A stretch of 64,000 nt of DNA. Origin: Chitinophagaceae bacterium. GTDB lineage: Bacteria; Bacteroidota; Bacteroidia; Chitinophagales; Chitinophagaceae. The DNA is taken from positions 24,663-88,662 of the forward strand of contig JAIXOJ010000133.1 in assembly GCA_027486835.1 (NCBI GenBank). The letters are read 5' to 3'. A program made the translations under genes and the position numbers. The notes under the pieces were generated by a model. That model had not been told where the DNA came from and made no database searches. It saw only the letters and a list, made by a program, of their open reading frames with translations. The first letter of the stretch is position 1. Every line of letters begins with the position of its first letter. Below, in pieces: positions 10,384 through 19,853 of this stretch.

Positions 10384-10951
10384 ACACTTGAATTTTTTTC
10401 AGAAAGGGGCGAAGGTATCTGAAAAAGATGAGTGAACAGATGCGCCGCCCTGTTGAATATTGACCGCTTGCTTTTTAATATTATACTCAAAATAGCATAG
10501 AATGGTGCATCAACTTCCTATAAGCTTACAGCATTTGGGAGGTTTAACTGCCTAGTATTTCTAGTACCTCTTTTTTCCTGATAAAGTATAATGGAGTACA
10601 TATTATCACGGTTTGGGTAGTTTTTCTCCCGTTTTGGTTGTAAATCTTATCATTCTAACAGAATTTATTAGCCTATTTACCTCACTTGCGGTGATACATC
10701 AGTAAATCCAAGACTCCTACCCTTTTGTAATAGTTGATTGGCGTGTCCATTTGCCTAGCTGTTATACTTCCTTTTGATATCATTGGATTTAAATTAAACT
10801 CCTTGGCTTCATTTTGCGAAGCTGAAAAAAATATCTAGTGTGAGTAGCAATAATTTATTCATCCAATTAACTGCTTTCTTTCCTCAAAATTTTATCTTCT
10901 TAGTCCTTTTTACAGATATTTTGATAATGCCTGATGATTATTTTGTTGGAT
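10384..10951. other. Intergenic stretch before tandem array
   Basis: About 570 nt without a credible gene between the OsmC gene and the 21-bp array. No hairpin with a T-run or gene remnant was recognised. Confidence 0.4.
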
Positions 10952-11140
10952 ATAGCCGTTTTGGCGTAGTGCATAGCCGTTTTGGCGTAGTGCATAGCCG
11001 TTTTGGCGTAGTGCATAGCCATTTTGGCGTAGTACATAGCCGTTTTGGCGTAGTACATAGCCGTTTTGGCGTAGCGTATAGCCGTTTTGGCGTAATGCAT
11101 AGCCGTTTTGGCGTTATCTATCGCCTTGTTAGCGTTTTTT
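10952..11140. repeat. 21-bp tandem array, 8 units plus one decayed unit
   Basis: Eight units with core GCCGTTTTGGCGTAG start at 10952, 10973, 10994, 11015, 11036, 11057, 11078 and 11099; a ninth (from 11120) is decayed. The first three units are identical, and variation grows towards the right. The 21-bp period keeps frame, so both strands show repetitive reading frames (SRFGVVH on plus, YAKTAMH on minus), which I take as shadows of the repeat. There are no spacers, so it is not CRISPR. Confidence 0.92.
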
Positions 11141-11569
11141 GTGGACTAATGCTCATCATTACCCGGGTAATCCCTAAATTTTAAACTTGATGAGCTAATT
11201 CAACCCGCTAGCTGTAGCTCATTATCCCCTTCAATAGTTTTGAAGTTGCTCTATAATAGTTTAATACTTTTTCCCTAATTAAAAAGAGGGCGTATTGTTT
11301 TTTCCTAAGCTGATAGAAGCGGGAATGTATGGGGGTCGATTGCTGTGGAAATTACCCCATAACTAGAAAATTGATGCCCTTAATAATAATAGACTTGCTT
11401 TGGTTTATCCCAATTTGCATTGGAATTGACGGTATGTATGGGCATTCATACATAAACAAAATACTTGTTTTTAGTGGGGGATTAAATACCCACCCTACCT
11501 AAATGATTTGGTGGACAACCGGTAACTATAAAGCCAGATTGCATCAATAGGTGCTGCGTTTTAATTTTT
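11141..11569. other. Intergenic stretch with a 14-bp palindrome
   Basis: A perfect palindrome, ATTACCCGGGTAAT, is at 11158-11171, just after the tandem array. The remaining DNA holds no gene I can recognise. Confidence 0.45.
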
Positions 11570-11663
11570 AAATGGGATAAACTGATGCGCTCAAAAAACG
11601 CAGGAGTTAAGCCTCCCAAAAGTTTTAACCTTCGGGATGTAGATGCGCGGTTTTATCCCATTT
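11570..11663. repeat. Short element bounded by 12-bp inverted repeats
   Basis: AAATGGGATAAA (11570-11581) is matched by its exact reverse complement at 11652-11663. The 70 nt between them hold two GATGCGC copies just inside the ends. No reading frame is convincing. It could be a structured RNA, a small non-coding repeat or chance. Confidence 0.4.
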
Positions 11664-11791
11664 TGAGGGTAAAAATCATCTCTATTTTGAACTTAAAAGG
11701 TTGTTTTACGAAAATTAAGGGCAAAAAATTAGGTTGTTTGATGGATGTTTCTACAAACAATGATGCAACACATTTTTGTCGTTTCAACACA

Positions 11792-12532
11792 TCAACCCAA
11801 AGGAAAAGGATATATCACTTGCTCTAAAAAAAGACCGGTAGCAGGGGTGCTAAAATTGGCTTGCGTGCAATCTTTCTGCTCAATAATTTCTATAAAACGA
11901 TTCATATCAATGCTTCCTCTGCCCACCAATAGCATGGTGCCCACCAATGCGCGAACCATCCCCCGCAAAAATCGATTCGCCTTTACGGTAAATACCAAAC
12001 AGTCCTCGTGTTCCGTCCATTGTGCGGTGTCTATTTGGCAGAAAAAAGTTTTTACTTGTGTATGTCGCTTAGAAAAACTGGTAAAATCAGTTTGGTTTAA
12101 TAGGATGTCGGCGGCTGCTTGCAAAAGGTCAACCTGTAATTTATAAGGATAAAACCAAGCCGTTTCGGTAAGAAATGGGTTCTTCTGCTTGGTTATGTAA
12201 TATTTATATTGTCGGTGTGTGGCACTAAAACGAGCGTGCGCATCTGGTGCTACAGGTACAATGCTTTTGAGTACAATATCGTGCGGCAGCAGGGCGTTTA
12301 GGTTATACATTTTTCTTTCGAAGGCGGGTACGTCTATGTCCACATGAAAAAAATTTTGCCTTGCATGAACACCCGCATCGGTGCGTGAAGAACAAGCGAG
12401 TGGATACTTATTTTTAAACAACACCTGCATGGCATACTCCACTTTGCTTTGGATGGTCACCGCATTTTGCTGTACTTGAAAACCGCTGTAGTGCGTGCCT
12501 TTATAAGCCACTTCTAAGAAATATCGCTGCAT
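11792..12532 (-). CDS. truA: tRNA pseudouridine synthase A
   Basis: TruA makes pseudouridine at positions 38-40 of the tRNA anticodon arm. The catalytic Asp is D52 in the signature SSRTDAGVHARQN; YKGTHYSGFQVQ at 10-21 and RFLRGMVRALVGTM near 195 are family blocks. Length 246 is normal. It starts 10 nt after the end of the DUF4476 gene, so the two are probably co-transcribed. Confidence 0.95.
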   Translation of the reverse strand: MQRYFLEVAYKGTHYSGFQVQQNAVTIQSKVEYAMQVLFKNKYPLACSSRTDAGVHARQNFFHVDIDVPAFERKMYNLNALLPHDIVLKSIVPVAPDAHARFSATHRQYKYYITKQKNPFLTETAWFYPYKLQVDLLQAAADILLNQTDFTSFSKRHTQVKTFFCQIDTAQWTEHEDCLVFTVKANRFLRGMVRALVGTMLLVGRGSIDMNRFIEIIEQKDCTQANFSTPATGLFLEQVIYPFPLG

Positions 12533-12542
12533 CAGAAACTTA

Positions 12543-13310
12543 CTATAATGCTTTGAATTGTTGAAGAATGGAGGGAGATTTGAACTCCGAGTCTAATGAA
12601 CCAAAATTATTTGCATCTACTAAATGCGTTTTTGCTGCTTTAAACAAGGCTAGTTTATTGTTTTCATCCAACATCAAAAAACTGATTTTCCTTATCTGCA
12701 AAACAGAATAACATTTTTGGGCAAATGCCTTTTGGGCAATCTGCAACCCTCTTTGTTCAGTAGCGGCGAGGGTTATTTGCTGCCGAAGCTGTTGAAAATC
12801 TTGATCGGTGGCCACGATGCAATCATTTGCCGTAGGCTTAACTGCTTTTGAAGTGGCAGTAGGGGTAGGTAGTTCAGGTTTAATTGGGTCGATGGTTAAT
12901 GCTTTTTGATTAAACTCTTGCTGTAATTTATTTAATTGTTCTAGGGGCGAAAGGCCAAAAGCCTTAATTGGTATCAGGGTTTTATAGGTTTGAAGATTGA
13001 GCAACCCAAAAACAGTATCGTGCAATTGACGCAATTGAAAGCCTTTGTCTGTGGTATCTACATTCAGTAGGAAATGTTGCTCAGGATACTTATTGCCCAC
13101 AAAACCGATGTCGGCTTGGTAGCTACCCATGGGCAATTGAGCAATGGTGAGGTATCCTTTGGCAGAAGAACTGTAATTGGTTTTGCCATCAAGCATCACA
13201 TAAAATGGTTCGCCATTAGCAGATTCTATGTAAACAAAGTAATTTCTTTGGGCATTTGCCTTAATAGAAAAGAACAAAAAGCTTAGGAGAATACAAAAAG
13301 TATAACGCAT
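12543..13310 (-). CDS. Secreted DUF4476 protein
   Basis: A 20-residue signal peptide (MRYTFCILLSFLFFSIKANA) is followed by a beta-rich region and, at about 160-255, a DUF4476 domain (CIVATDQDFQQLRQQ ... NNKLALFKAAKTHLVDANNF). DUF4476 has no known biochemical role and is common in Bacteroidota. It lies upstream of truA with a 10-nt gap. Confidence 0.8.
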   Translation of the reverse strand: MRYTFCILLSFLFFSIKANAQRNYFVYIESANGEPFYVMLDGKTNYSSSAKGYLTIAQLPMGSYQADIGFVGNKYPEQHFLLNVDTTDKGFQLRQLHDTVFGLLNLQTYKTLIPIKAFGLSPLEQLNKLQQEFNQKALTIDPIKPELPTPTATSKAVKPTANDCIVATDQDFQQLRQQITLAATEQRGLQIAQKAFAQKCYSVLQIRKISFLMLDENNKLALFKAAKTHLVDANNFGSLDSEFKSPSILQQFKAL

Positions 13311-13488
13311 TTAGGGGGGATATTTATTGGCGCAAACATACACCATGGATTTTAAGCAGATGTAGCACTTTGCAGCATTAATGGTTTTAAACTCATTTTA
13401 TTGGTTGAAAAAACGATAGGATTCCTGTGGGCTTAAATTGGTATGACTATATCATGCTGCTTATGCAATCACTAAAAGGTAAAAAAGC

Positions 13489-13528
13489 AAAAAGCCTTTA
13501 TAGGGTTAAGTTGTCTATAAAGGCTTTT
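13489..13528 (-). terminator. Terminator of the peptide transporter gene
   Basis: AAAGCCTTTATAG (13491-13503) pairs with CTATAAAGGCTTT (13515-13527) around an 11-nt loop. Read on the minus strand it is followed by TTTTGCTTTTTT. It lies 50 nt after the POT transporter stop. Confidence 0.8.
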
Positions 13529-13577
13529 GCATTTGCGGAAGCTTGCTATACTATATATATTATAGTATGCGGCCCCA

Positions 13578-15095
13578 TTATGATTGCATCATCTTTTGCA
13601 ATTGCTTGGTAAGCAAAAATAAAATCAGCGCTGCAATGCCCGACATGGCTACAAACAGCATAAAGAAGCTGTACAAATCTGTCATTTCATAGATGCCGAG
13701 AAAATTAGTGGTTCTATTATCTGGATAAAGGGCACTAAGCACACCAGCAAACTTGTTGGCAAATGCATTGGCAGTAAACCAAACGGCCATTAGTAAAGAG
13801 GCAAATTTTACCGGAGCCAATTTATTTACCAGCGATAGGCCAATGGGTGATAAACAGAGTTCGCCGCAAGTGTGTAAAGCATACATGCCTGTTAGCCAAA
13901 TCATACTCACTTTAATGCCAGGCTGCACATTCTTAACCCCAAAAGCAATCCAGAGATAGCCTATGCACAACAGTAATAAACCCCAAGCCATTTTAGTGGG
14001 CGATGAGGGATCATTTTTGCCCAACTTAACCCAAAGCCATGCAAACAAAGGCGCAAAAGACACTACAAATACAGAATTGAGTGACTGAAAGAAACTAGCC
14101 GGTACTAGAAAACTGCCTAGGTTTCTATCGGTTTGTTCGTCTGCAAAAAAACTTAGCGAAGCACCCGCTTGCTCAAACGCACTCCAAAAGAAAATAACGA
14201 AGAAGGATACAATAAATACAACAGACACTTTTGATTTTTCTCTGCCAGAAAGTGTTTTGTCAGAAAAAATTATAATAGCGATAAATGTTACTGCCGCTAT
14301 CAACAAATAGAATAGATAATTAAAAATGTTAGCATCTACATAAATAAGTACAATGGCCAAAAAGGCAAAAGCCAATAAGCCCCCTACTATCATAATTGGG
14401 CTGGTTGATAACTTAGTAGAAGTGGCTGGGGTAAGTCCAATAACCTCCCCATCTGATCCTTTTACATATTTGTGATGAAACAACACCTGTACTAATACAC
14501 TTAATAGCATACCAATGCCGCCAATTAAAAATGCCCATTTAAAATCTGCGGGGTTGCCCGTATCGCCAAAAAAGCCACAGGCCAACGGCCCAAAGGCACC
14601 ACCAACATTGATTCCCATATAAAAAATGGTGTAAGCAGAGTCAATTCTGCGGTCGCCTTTCGGATACAATTGACCTACTAAAGAAGAAATATTGGGTTTA
14701 AAAAATCCATTGCCAGCAATCATGAACCCCAAACCAGAGAAAAATAGCAGCGAAGTAATTTGTGGCGCCGCCGAATGATACATGGAGCCGCAAAAGAATA
14801 ATATAAACTCGCCAATGGCCATTATCAATCCTCCAGCAATGATGGATCGTCGGTTTCCCCAGTATCTGTCTGAAATATACCCTCCTACTAATGGTGTGAT
14901 ATACACTAATCCAGTATAACTACCATAAAGATTAGAGGCAAAAGCCTTATCAAACAGTAAGGCTTTGGTCATAAACAGTATAAGTACTGCCCTCATACCA
15001 TAATAGTTAAATCTTTCCCACATTTCTGTGGCAAACAATACATACAAACCCTTTGGATGCCCAGTCTGGGCCTTTGGTACATTCATTTCTTTCAT
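13578..15095 (-). CDS. POT/PTR2 family proton-coupled peptide transporter
   Basis: A proton-driven importer of di- and tripeptides (MFS superfamily) in the inner membrane. ATEMWERFNYYGMRAVL near residue 22 holds the ExxERFxYYG proton-coupling motif; FYMGINVGGAFGPL is the PTR2 signature. About 12-14 hydrophobic segments are visible. The frame extends to 15125 but starts there with TTG; the ATG at 15095 (MKEMNVPKAQ) is more likely and gives 505 residues. Confidence 0.92.
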   Translation of the reverse strand: MKEMNVPKAQTGHPKGLYVLFATEMWERFNYYGMRAVLILFMTKALLFDKAFASNLYGSYTGLVYITPLVGGYISDRYWGNRRSIIAGGLIMAIGEFILFFCGSMYHSAAPQITSLLFFSGLGFMIAGNGFFKPNISSLVGQLYPKGDRRIDSAYTIFYMGINVGGAFGPLACGFFGDTGNPADFKWAFLIGGIGMLLSVLVQVLFHHKYVKGSDGEVIGLTPATSTKLSTSPIMIVGGLLAFAFLAIVLIYVDANIFNYLFYLLIAAVTFIAIIIFSDKTLSGREKSKVSVVFIVSFFVIFFWSAFEQAGASLSFFADEQTDRNLGSFLVPASFFQSLNSVFVVSFAPLFAWLWVKLGKNDPSSPTKMAWGLLLLCIGYLWIAFGVKNVQPGIKVSMIWLTGMYALHTCGELCLSPIGLSLVNKLAPVKFASLLMAVWFTANAFANKFAGVLSALYPDNRTTNFLGIYEMTDLYSFFMLFVAMSGIAALILFLLTKQLQKMMQS

Positions 15096-15448
15096 TTGTG
15101 TCGTAATCTTTTTCAAGTAGCCCAAAATAGGGGATAATCACAGAATCAGCATCAATAAAAAACCCTTCAACACCAAAAACGCTGAACATCCTAATTATTT
15201 TAGGCCAATACTAGCGAAGGCAAGCATGAATTTTCTTTCCAAACCTTGCACGAGAAATTATAAACGTATTGGTTTGTGAGGGTATTTAATACCAATGATT
15301 TCACTTGCGTATTTTGAAAACAAGATTGACTAGTGTGGTAATGGGGATCGCTTGTTTTTGGGAAATTGATGTTGCCGCTAAAAAATATGGTTGTATTGCT
15401 TTGTTTCCACCTTCTTGGAGAAGTGTTTCCTTGGTTAGTACCCAAAAA
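15096..15448. other. Intergenic stretch, nothing recognised
   Basis: About 350 nt between the POT transporter and the hpf terminator. Only short, non-conserved reading frames are present. Confidence 0.4.
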
Positions 15449-15493
15449 AAATGTTCAGTACAAAATGTAGATTACCATTCTTGTACTGAACAT
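15443..15493 (-). terminator. Terminator of hpf
   Basis: ATGTTCAGTACAA (15451-15463) and TTGTACTGAACAT (15481-15493) are perfect 13-bp arms around a 17-nt loop. On the minus strand the stem is followed by eight T (15443-15450). It lies 13 nt after the hpf stop. Confidence 0.88.
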
Positions 15494-15505
15494 CCTTAAT
15501 TTCAT

Positions 15506-15805
15506 TTAAGCGGTTAACTTTTCTTTTTTTCGCTTTATTTGACTAATAATAGAATCTAACGCCGCATCATAAGATTCTTCAAAAGATTTCGATGTTGTTT
15601 TCACAAAGAACTCATGCTTGGGTACATGCACTTTTATTTCTACAATCTTGTCTTTAATGTTATGGACTACATTGTCTAATTTCAAATACACCTCCACTTT
15701 CACAATACTATCATGGAATGTATTGAGCTTTAATAACTTTCTGGAAACCAATTCTAACAATTTTTCATCCGCTTCAAAATGTACGGACTGAATGTTTACG
15801 TTCAT
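15506..15805 (-). CDS. hpf: Ribosome hibernation promoting factor / RaiA family
   Basis: The 99-residue protein (MNVNIQSVHFEADEKLLELV) is the short, N-terminal-domain-only form of HPF/RaiA, which binds the 30S decoding region in stationary phase. EIKVHVPKHEFFVKTTSKSFEESYDAALD is the typical second half. The gene has its own promoter and terminator and is monocistronic. Confidence 0.92.
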   Translation of the reverse strand: MNVNIQSVHFEADEKLLELVSRKLLKLNTFHDSIVKVEVYLKLDNVVHNIKDKIVEIKVHVPKHEFFVKTTSKSFEESYDAALDSIISQIKRKKEKLTA

Positions 15806-15878
15806 AGCAATAAAATTTATGGTTAAAAAATAATCGTCAATTTCTTTTTTCGTTTCAGTACATGTTTCGTCTAAAGCA

Positions 15879-15909
15879 CTAATGTAGCGGTTTTATTAGT
15901 TACGGCAAA
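15879..15909 (-). promoter_or_regulatory. hpf promoter
   Basis: On the minus strand TTTG (15906-15909) lies 19 nt before TACATTAG (15879-15886), one mismatch from TAnnTTTG. The spacing equals that of the tRNA-tuf promoter. It implies a leader of roughly 65-70 nt before the hpf start. Confidence 0.6.
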
Positions 15910-16160
15910 AAAATTTGAACAATAATTGATTGCAACAATCAAAAATATTTTCTTCAATAGAAACTACTACCGATAGCAGCTTACAAATTTCTGTTTCAGC
16001 CACGCCTCTGAAGCAGCATTAAAGTCAAGAACTACAATATTTTTTACTGACTTTCATCAGTAATGTTATCCTTTGTCAGTCTTCACCACATCGTTACTTC
16101 ACATTAAACCTGTATCCAGCCCTTTATCTTTTCTAAACTATTATGCACCATATTTGCTTT
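15910..16160. other. Divergent intergenic region hpf/tsaB
   Basis: About 250 nt between the hpf promoter and tsaB. It must hold the tsaB promoter, but I see no clear match to the consensus. Confidence 0.35.
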
Positions 16161-16865
16161 ATGCCTTTGTTACTTAATATAGATACTGCCACAAATAATG
16201 CATCGGTTGCCATATTTAATGGTGACAAGCTTCTTATACAAGACGCGCATCAGGAATCAATTAACCATGCTTCCTTTATCCAACAATCCATTCAAGAAAT
16301 GCTCATCAGTTTAAAGCTAAAGTTGGTGCAGTTAGATGCAATTGCGGTTACCATCGGCCCAGGTAGTTATACTGGGGTTCGAGTAGGATTAGCAACAGCA
16401 AAGGGACTTTGTTATGCCATTAATAAACCCCTTATTGCAATAAATAAACTTACTGCAATGGCTAAAGCATCTTTTGAAGCTATTAATCCTGATAATATTT
16501 ATGATGCACAACTCCCCACACTGCTTTGTCCAATGATAGATGCCAGAAGAATGGAAGTATTTACTGCATTATACAACCATGATTTGTCACCCGTTATGTT
16601 GCCCACCGCTTTAATACTCACTGAAAAATCATTCGAAGAAGCAGTAAAAAACAATAAAGTTATTTTTTCTGGTAGCGGAGCGTCTAAATTTCAAAACTTG
16701 ATTTCTAATGAACATACAATCTTCTTAGATAAAGTAGAGGATATTGGAGCATTTGCAGCACTCGCATACCAAGATTTTATACAAGAAAAATTTGCCGATA
16801 TCGCCTATTTAGAACCTCTTTACCTTAAAGAAGTGCATTTTACCGACAAAAAACAGCTTTTTTGA
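16161..16865 (+). CDS. tsaB: tRNA N6-threonylcarbamoyladenosine synthesis protein TsaB
   Basis: TsaB is the non-catalytic partner of TsaD in making t6A37 of ANN-decoding tRNAs. MPLLLNIDTATNNASVAIFN is the standard N-terminus, and ITIGPGSYTGVRVGLATAKGL near residue 68-88 is the ASKHA-fold signature. The frame is open from an ATG at 16143, but the start at 16161 (234 residues) matches the family better. Confidence 0.93.
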   Translation: MPLLLNIDTATNNASVAIFNGDKLLIQDAHQESINHASFIQQSIQEMLISLKLKLVQLDAIAVTIGPGSYTGVRVGLATAKGLCYAINKPLIAINKLTAMAKASFEAINPDNIYDAQLPTLLCPMIDARRMEVFTALYNHDLSPVMLPTALILTEKSFEEAVKNNKVIFSGSGASKFQNLISNEHTIFLDKVEDIGAFAALAYQDFIQEKFADIAYLEPLYLKEVHFTDKKQLF

Positions 16866-16965
16866 AAGAAAATATCTGAATTTAAATATTTAATAGCGTT
16901 GGTTTATGTGAAATAAACTACTTTTATCGAGTTGTATAATTTTTTAACCCACAATTTTATTTTTT

Positions 16966-17301
16966 ATGACACAAGGATTGTCTACGTTAACCGTAACAAA
17001 CGGTGAAATTTCCGTGAAACTTGACTTTGTACAAACAAAGAAAACAGCTGCTATTTTGAGAGCCTTAAATCACAAATTAAGGCAGCACATGTTGAAGCTT
17101 TTGAATGAAAACAAGAAAATGACGGTTACAGAAATGTACGTTAAGTTGAGAATTGAGCAATCAGTTGCTTCTCAGCATCTTGCTATTTTACGTAGAGCTA
17201 ATTTAGTTACTACAAAAAGAGATGGTAAATTCATCTTTTATTCTGTAAACTATCCTAGAATTGAGGAAGTGAACAAATTTGTTAGAGAATTAGTAGCTTA
17301 A
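16966..17301 (+). CDS. ArsR-family winged-helix regulator without cysteines
   Basis: Residues about 28-105 form the ArsR winged helix: ILRALNHKLRQHMLKLL, VTEMYVKLRIEQSVASQHLAILRRANLV (recognition helix) and KRDGKFIFYSVN (wing). The protein has no cysteine at all, so it cannot sense metal or sulfane sulfur through thiols as ArsR, SqrR or BigR do. It lies 78 nt upstream of a persulfide dioxygenase on the same strand. TTG (16899-16901), 17 nt, TACTTTTA (16919-16926) is a plausible promoter. Confidence 0.85.
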   Translation: MTQGLSTLTVTNGEISVKLDFVQTKKTAAILRALNHKLRQHMLKLLNENKKMTVTEMYVKLRIEQSVASQHLAILRRANLVTTKRDGKFIFYSVNYPRIEEVNKFVRELVA

Positions 17302-17379
17302 TTTCCCATTCGAATGCTTTAACAATCTATGTTTTTATAAGCAAACTTTGGAAATGCTATTTTCGCCCGAAACGATAAG

Positions 17380-18795
17380 ATGTTTATTGAACAATTATAT
17401 ACGGGATGTATTAGCGAGTATGCTTATTATATAGAAAGTGATGGCGAAGCGGCGGTTATTGATCCACTAAGAGATTTTGAAGTTTATTTAAATTTAGCTA
17501 AAAATAGAAATGCTACAATAAAATACATTTTTGAATCTCATTTCCATGCAGATTTTGTTAGCGGACATCTTGATTTGGCCGAGGCTACAGGTGCTACCAT
17601 CGTTTATGGACCCCACACACAAACGAAGTATCCAGTACAAGTAGCTGAAGACAATTCAATTTTTACCCTCGGAAAAGTTTCCATTAAATTAATTCATACC
17701 CCTGGCCATACATTGGAAAGTAGTTGTTTTCTACTTTACGATGAAAATGGCGAGGGGTATTCTGTTTTTACAGGTGATACCCTTTTTGTGGGTGATGTGG
17801 GTAGACCTGATTTGTCAGTACAAAATGAAGAGCTAACAACAAGAACTCTAGCAGGAATGCTATACGATAGTATATATCAGAAACTTGTAACGCTGCCAGA
17901 AAATATCATTGTTTATCCTGGTCATGGTGCTGGTAGCAGTTGCGGCAAAAACCTAAGTAATGAACGGTATAGCACAATTGGCAATGAAAAACTTAACAAT
18001 TATGCATTAAAACAAGCTAACAAAGAAGACTTTATCAAAGCAATAATTGCAGATTTAACACCTGCACCTGCCTATTTTTCAGTCAATGCGCAAATAAACA
18101 AAGACGGTTATTCCAGCTATCATTCTATACTTGACAAAGGAATGACCCCGCTGAACATTGATGCTTTTAAAGAATTAATGACAAAAGAAAATCTGGTGTT
18201 GCTTGACACAAGGTCCTCCCAGATGTTTGTAGATGGATTTATTCCTAACTCATTGTTCATAGGATTGGAAGGTCGCTTCGCTGAATGGGCCGCTAGTTTA
18301 ATCGGGTTTGATAAAGATATTGTACTTATTACCGAACCTAGTAAAGAACAAGAAACAATTACTCGCCTAACAAGAGTTGGTTTCGAAAAAATAATCGGAT
18401 ACCTTGATGGTGGATTTGAGGCTTGGAAATCAGCCTCATTACCAATAGACCTAGTAATTGAGGTGGAAGTAGATGAATTAGCTATGGACATTCCTTTCGA
18501 TGATAAGCTAATTGTACTAGATGTAAGAAAAGAAACCGAATTTGGAAACGATCATCTAAATATTGCAGTTAATATCCCATTAGAAACGCTTACGGACCCA
18601 GGAAGTATGGCTGATTTGGATGAAGACATCAATATTTATGTGCAATGCGCTGGTGGTTATAGAAGTTTAATTGCTTGCTCTATATTAAAACAACAGGGCA
18701 TTCACAATATTAGAAATGTTGTGGGAGGTTGGAAAGCCATTCAAGAAAGAAAAGAACTATTCTCATTTGATAAAACGGAAGCTGTTTTAAACTAA
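17380..18795 (+). CDS. MBL-fold persulfide dioxygenase fused to two rhodanese domains
   Basis: Residues 1-240 are an ETHE1-like metallo-beta-lactamase domain: ESHFHADFVSGH (H54, H56, D58), LIHTPGHTLESS and VFTGDTLFVGDVGRPDL supply the iron ligands. Two rhodanese domains follow (about 265-360 and 375-465). The first lacks a catalytic Cys; the second has it near residue 423 in VQCAGGYRS. Such proteins oxidise glutathione or bacillithiol persulfide and move sulfane sulfur. The ArsR gene upstream may regulate it. The stop is followed at once by a terminator. Confidence 0.88.
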   Translation: MFIEQLYTGCISEYAYYIESDGEAAVIDPLRDFEVYLNLAKNRNATIKYIFESHFHADFVSGHLDLAEATGATIVYGPHTQTKYPVQVAEDNSIFTLGKVSIKLIHTPGHTLESSCFLLYDENGEGYSVFTGDTLFVGDVGRPDLSVQNEELTTRTLAGMLYDSIYQKLVTLPENIIVYPGHGAGSSCGKNLSNERYSTIGNEKLNNYALKQANKEDFIKAIIADLTPAPAYFSVNAQINKDGYSSYHSILDKGMTPLNIDAFKELMTKENLVLLDTRSSQMFVDGFIPNSLFIGLEGRFAEWAASLIGFDKDIVLITEPSKEQETITRLTRVGFEKIIGYLDGGFEAWKSASLPIDLVIEVEVDELAMDIPFDDKLIVLDVRKETEFGNDHLNIAVNIPLETLTDPGSMADLDEDINIYVQCAGGYRSLIACSILKQQGIHNIRNVVGGWKAIQERKELFSFDKTEAVLN

Positions 18796-18815
18796 AAACG
18801 GCTTCCGTTTTTTTT
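18772..18815 (+). terminator. Rho-independent terminator
   Basis: AAACGGAAGC (18773-18782) pairs with GCTTCCGTTT (18801-18810), followed by a T-run. The left arm lies inside the last codons of the persulfide dioxygenase gene. Confidence 0.88.
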
Positions 18816-18831
18816 ATTTCCAAATATTTTA

Positions 18832-19731
18832 TTACTGCTTTGTGAGAATGTAAATTACAGAACTACAAACCTTACTATCGTTAACTGCCTTTAAGTTGGA
18901 AACTAATCCAGCGACGCAGGCTTTAAATAGGTTTGGCTGCCCTGTTTTATATTGCTCACTAAGCATGCTTACATAAAAACTATCAAACCACATGGGTTTG
19001 TATTCTGCTACTGAAAAGCCATGCAACTGTGCCAAATAGGCCATACTTTTTGGCGAAAAATGATACAAATGCCTTGGAACATCGTAAGCTGCCCAATATT
19101 CTTGGTATCTATTTGCATCTCCGCTGGTATAATTAGGTACAGCAATAACCAGTTTTCCATCTTGCTTTAACAACGAAAAAAATTGTTTGAGATATGCATG
19201 CAAATCATGTACATGTTCCAATACGTGCCACATCGTTATTGCATCAAACTGATTGGGCATTAATTTGAACAATTCAGTAGGCTCGTCAAGGATAATTCCA
19301 TATTTATTTTGTGCTACGGATCTTGCTTCCGTATCTGGTTCTAACCCTTTTACCTGCCAGCCTCCTTGGTGCATCGTATTTACAAATGCTCCAGTACCCG
19401 CTCCTACATCTAATAATACTCCGGTAGTTTTACCTGTTGTTTTCAGAATAAATTTATACTTGAGACCAAGTGTTATTTTCCTAACGGCATGATACGTTTT
19501 GTTAATGAGCCCTTTTTGTGAGTCTGTATGAGAAACATAACTTTCTGCTTTATAGTAAGCCCCAATACCCTCTGAATCTGGAATCTGTTGTGTAAATCGA
19601 AGTGTACAAGTTTGGCAATGCCAAATGTCAAACATTTCTTTACTAACCGTATAGTCTTTTACGCTTAATACGGATGCTATTTGTTTGCTTCCACAGCAAG
19701 GACATTGCTGATAGGTAATTAATGCTGCCAT
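18832..19731 (-). CDS. SAM-dependent methyltransferase with N-terminal zinc ribbon
   Basis: CPCCGSKQ near residue 10 and HCQTCTLRF near 39 form a four-Cys zinc ribbon. Residues about 90-230 are a class I methyltransferase: motif I LLDVGAGTGAFVN, acidic loop LEPDTEA, post-motif MWHVLEHV. The layout is that of the Methyltransf_12/23-type enzymes often found near cell-surface sugar genes. The substrate is unknown. Single gene, transcribed towards the persulfide dioxygenase. Confidence 0.82.
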   Translation of the reverse strand: MAALITYQQCPCCGSKQIASVLSVKDYTVSKEMFDIWHCQTCTLRFTQQIPDSEGIGAYYKAESYVSHTDSQKGLINKTYHAVRKITLGLKYKFILKTTGKTTGVLLDVGAGTGAFVNTMHQGGWQVKGLEPDTEARSVAQNKYGIILDEPTELFKLMPNQFDAITMWHVLEHVHDLHAYLKQFFSLLKQDGKLVIAVPNYTSGDANRYQEYWAAYDVPRHLYHFSPKSMAYLAQLHGFSVAEYKPMWFDSFYVSMLSEQYKTGQPNLFKACVAGLVSNLKAVNDSKVCSSVIYILTKQ

Positions 19732-19853
19732 TTTAGATTAAAGGGTTCAATGAAAAGTAATACGCTCGCCGAAAGTTTGGTATCAGCCAACCTTTTTCCA
19801 GTAAATTATATAATAAAAGATGTCTTAAAAAGGGATGCACAAGTTTGCCATAC

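Noticed and set aside
10840..11184. Reading frame with SRFGVVH repeats (plus) and YAKTAMH repeats (minus)
   Set aside because: Both follow from the 21-bp DNA period; the frames are open on both strands and no start or domain supports a gene.
11585..11827. 80-residue reading frame (MRSKNAGVKPPKSFN)
   Set aside because: It overlaps the inverted-repeat segment and the truA 3' end and has no recognisable domain or start signal.
15200..15445. 81-residue minus-strand frame between the POT transporter and hpf
   Set aside because: No domain, no promoter and no conserved-looking composition.
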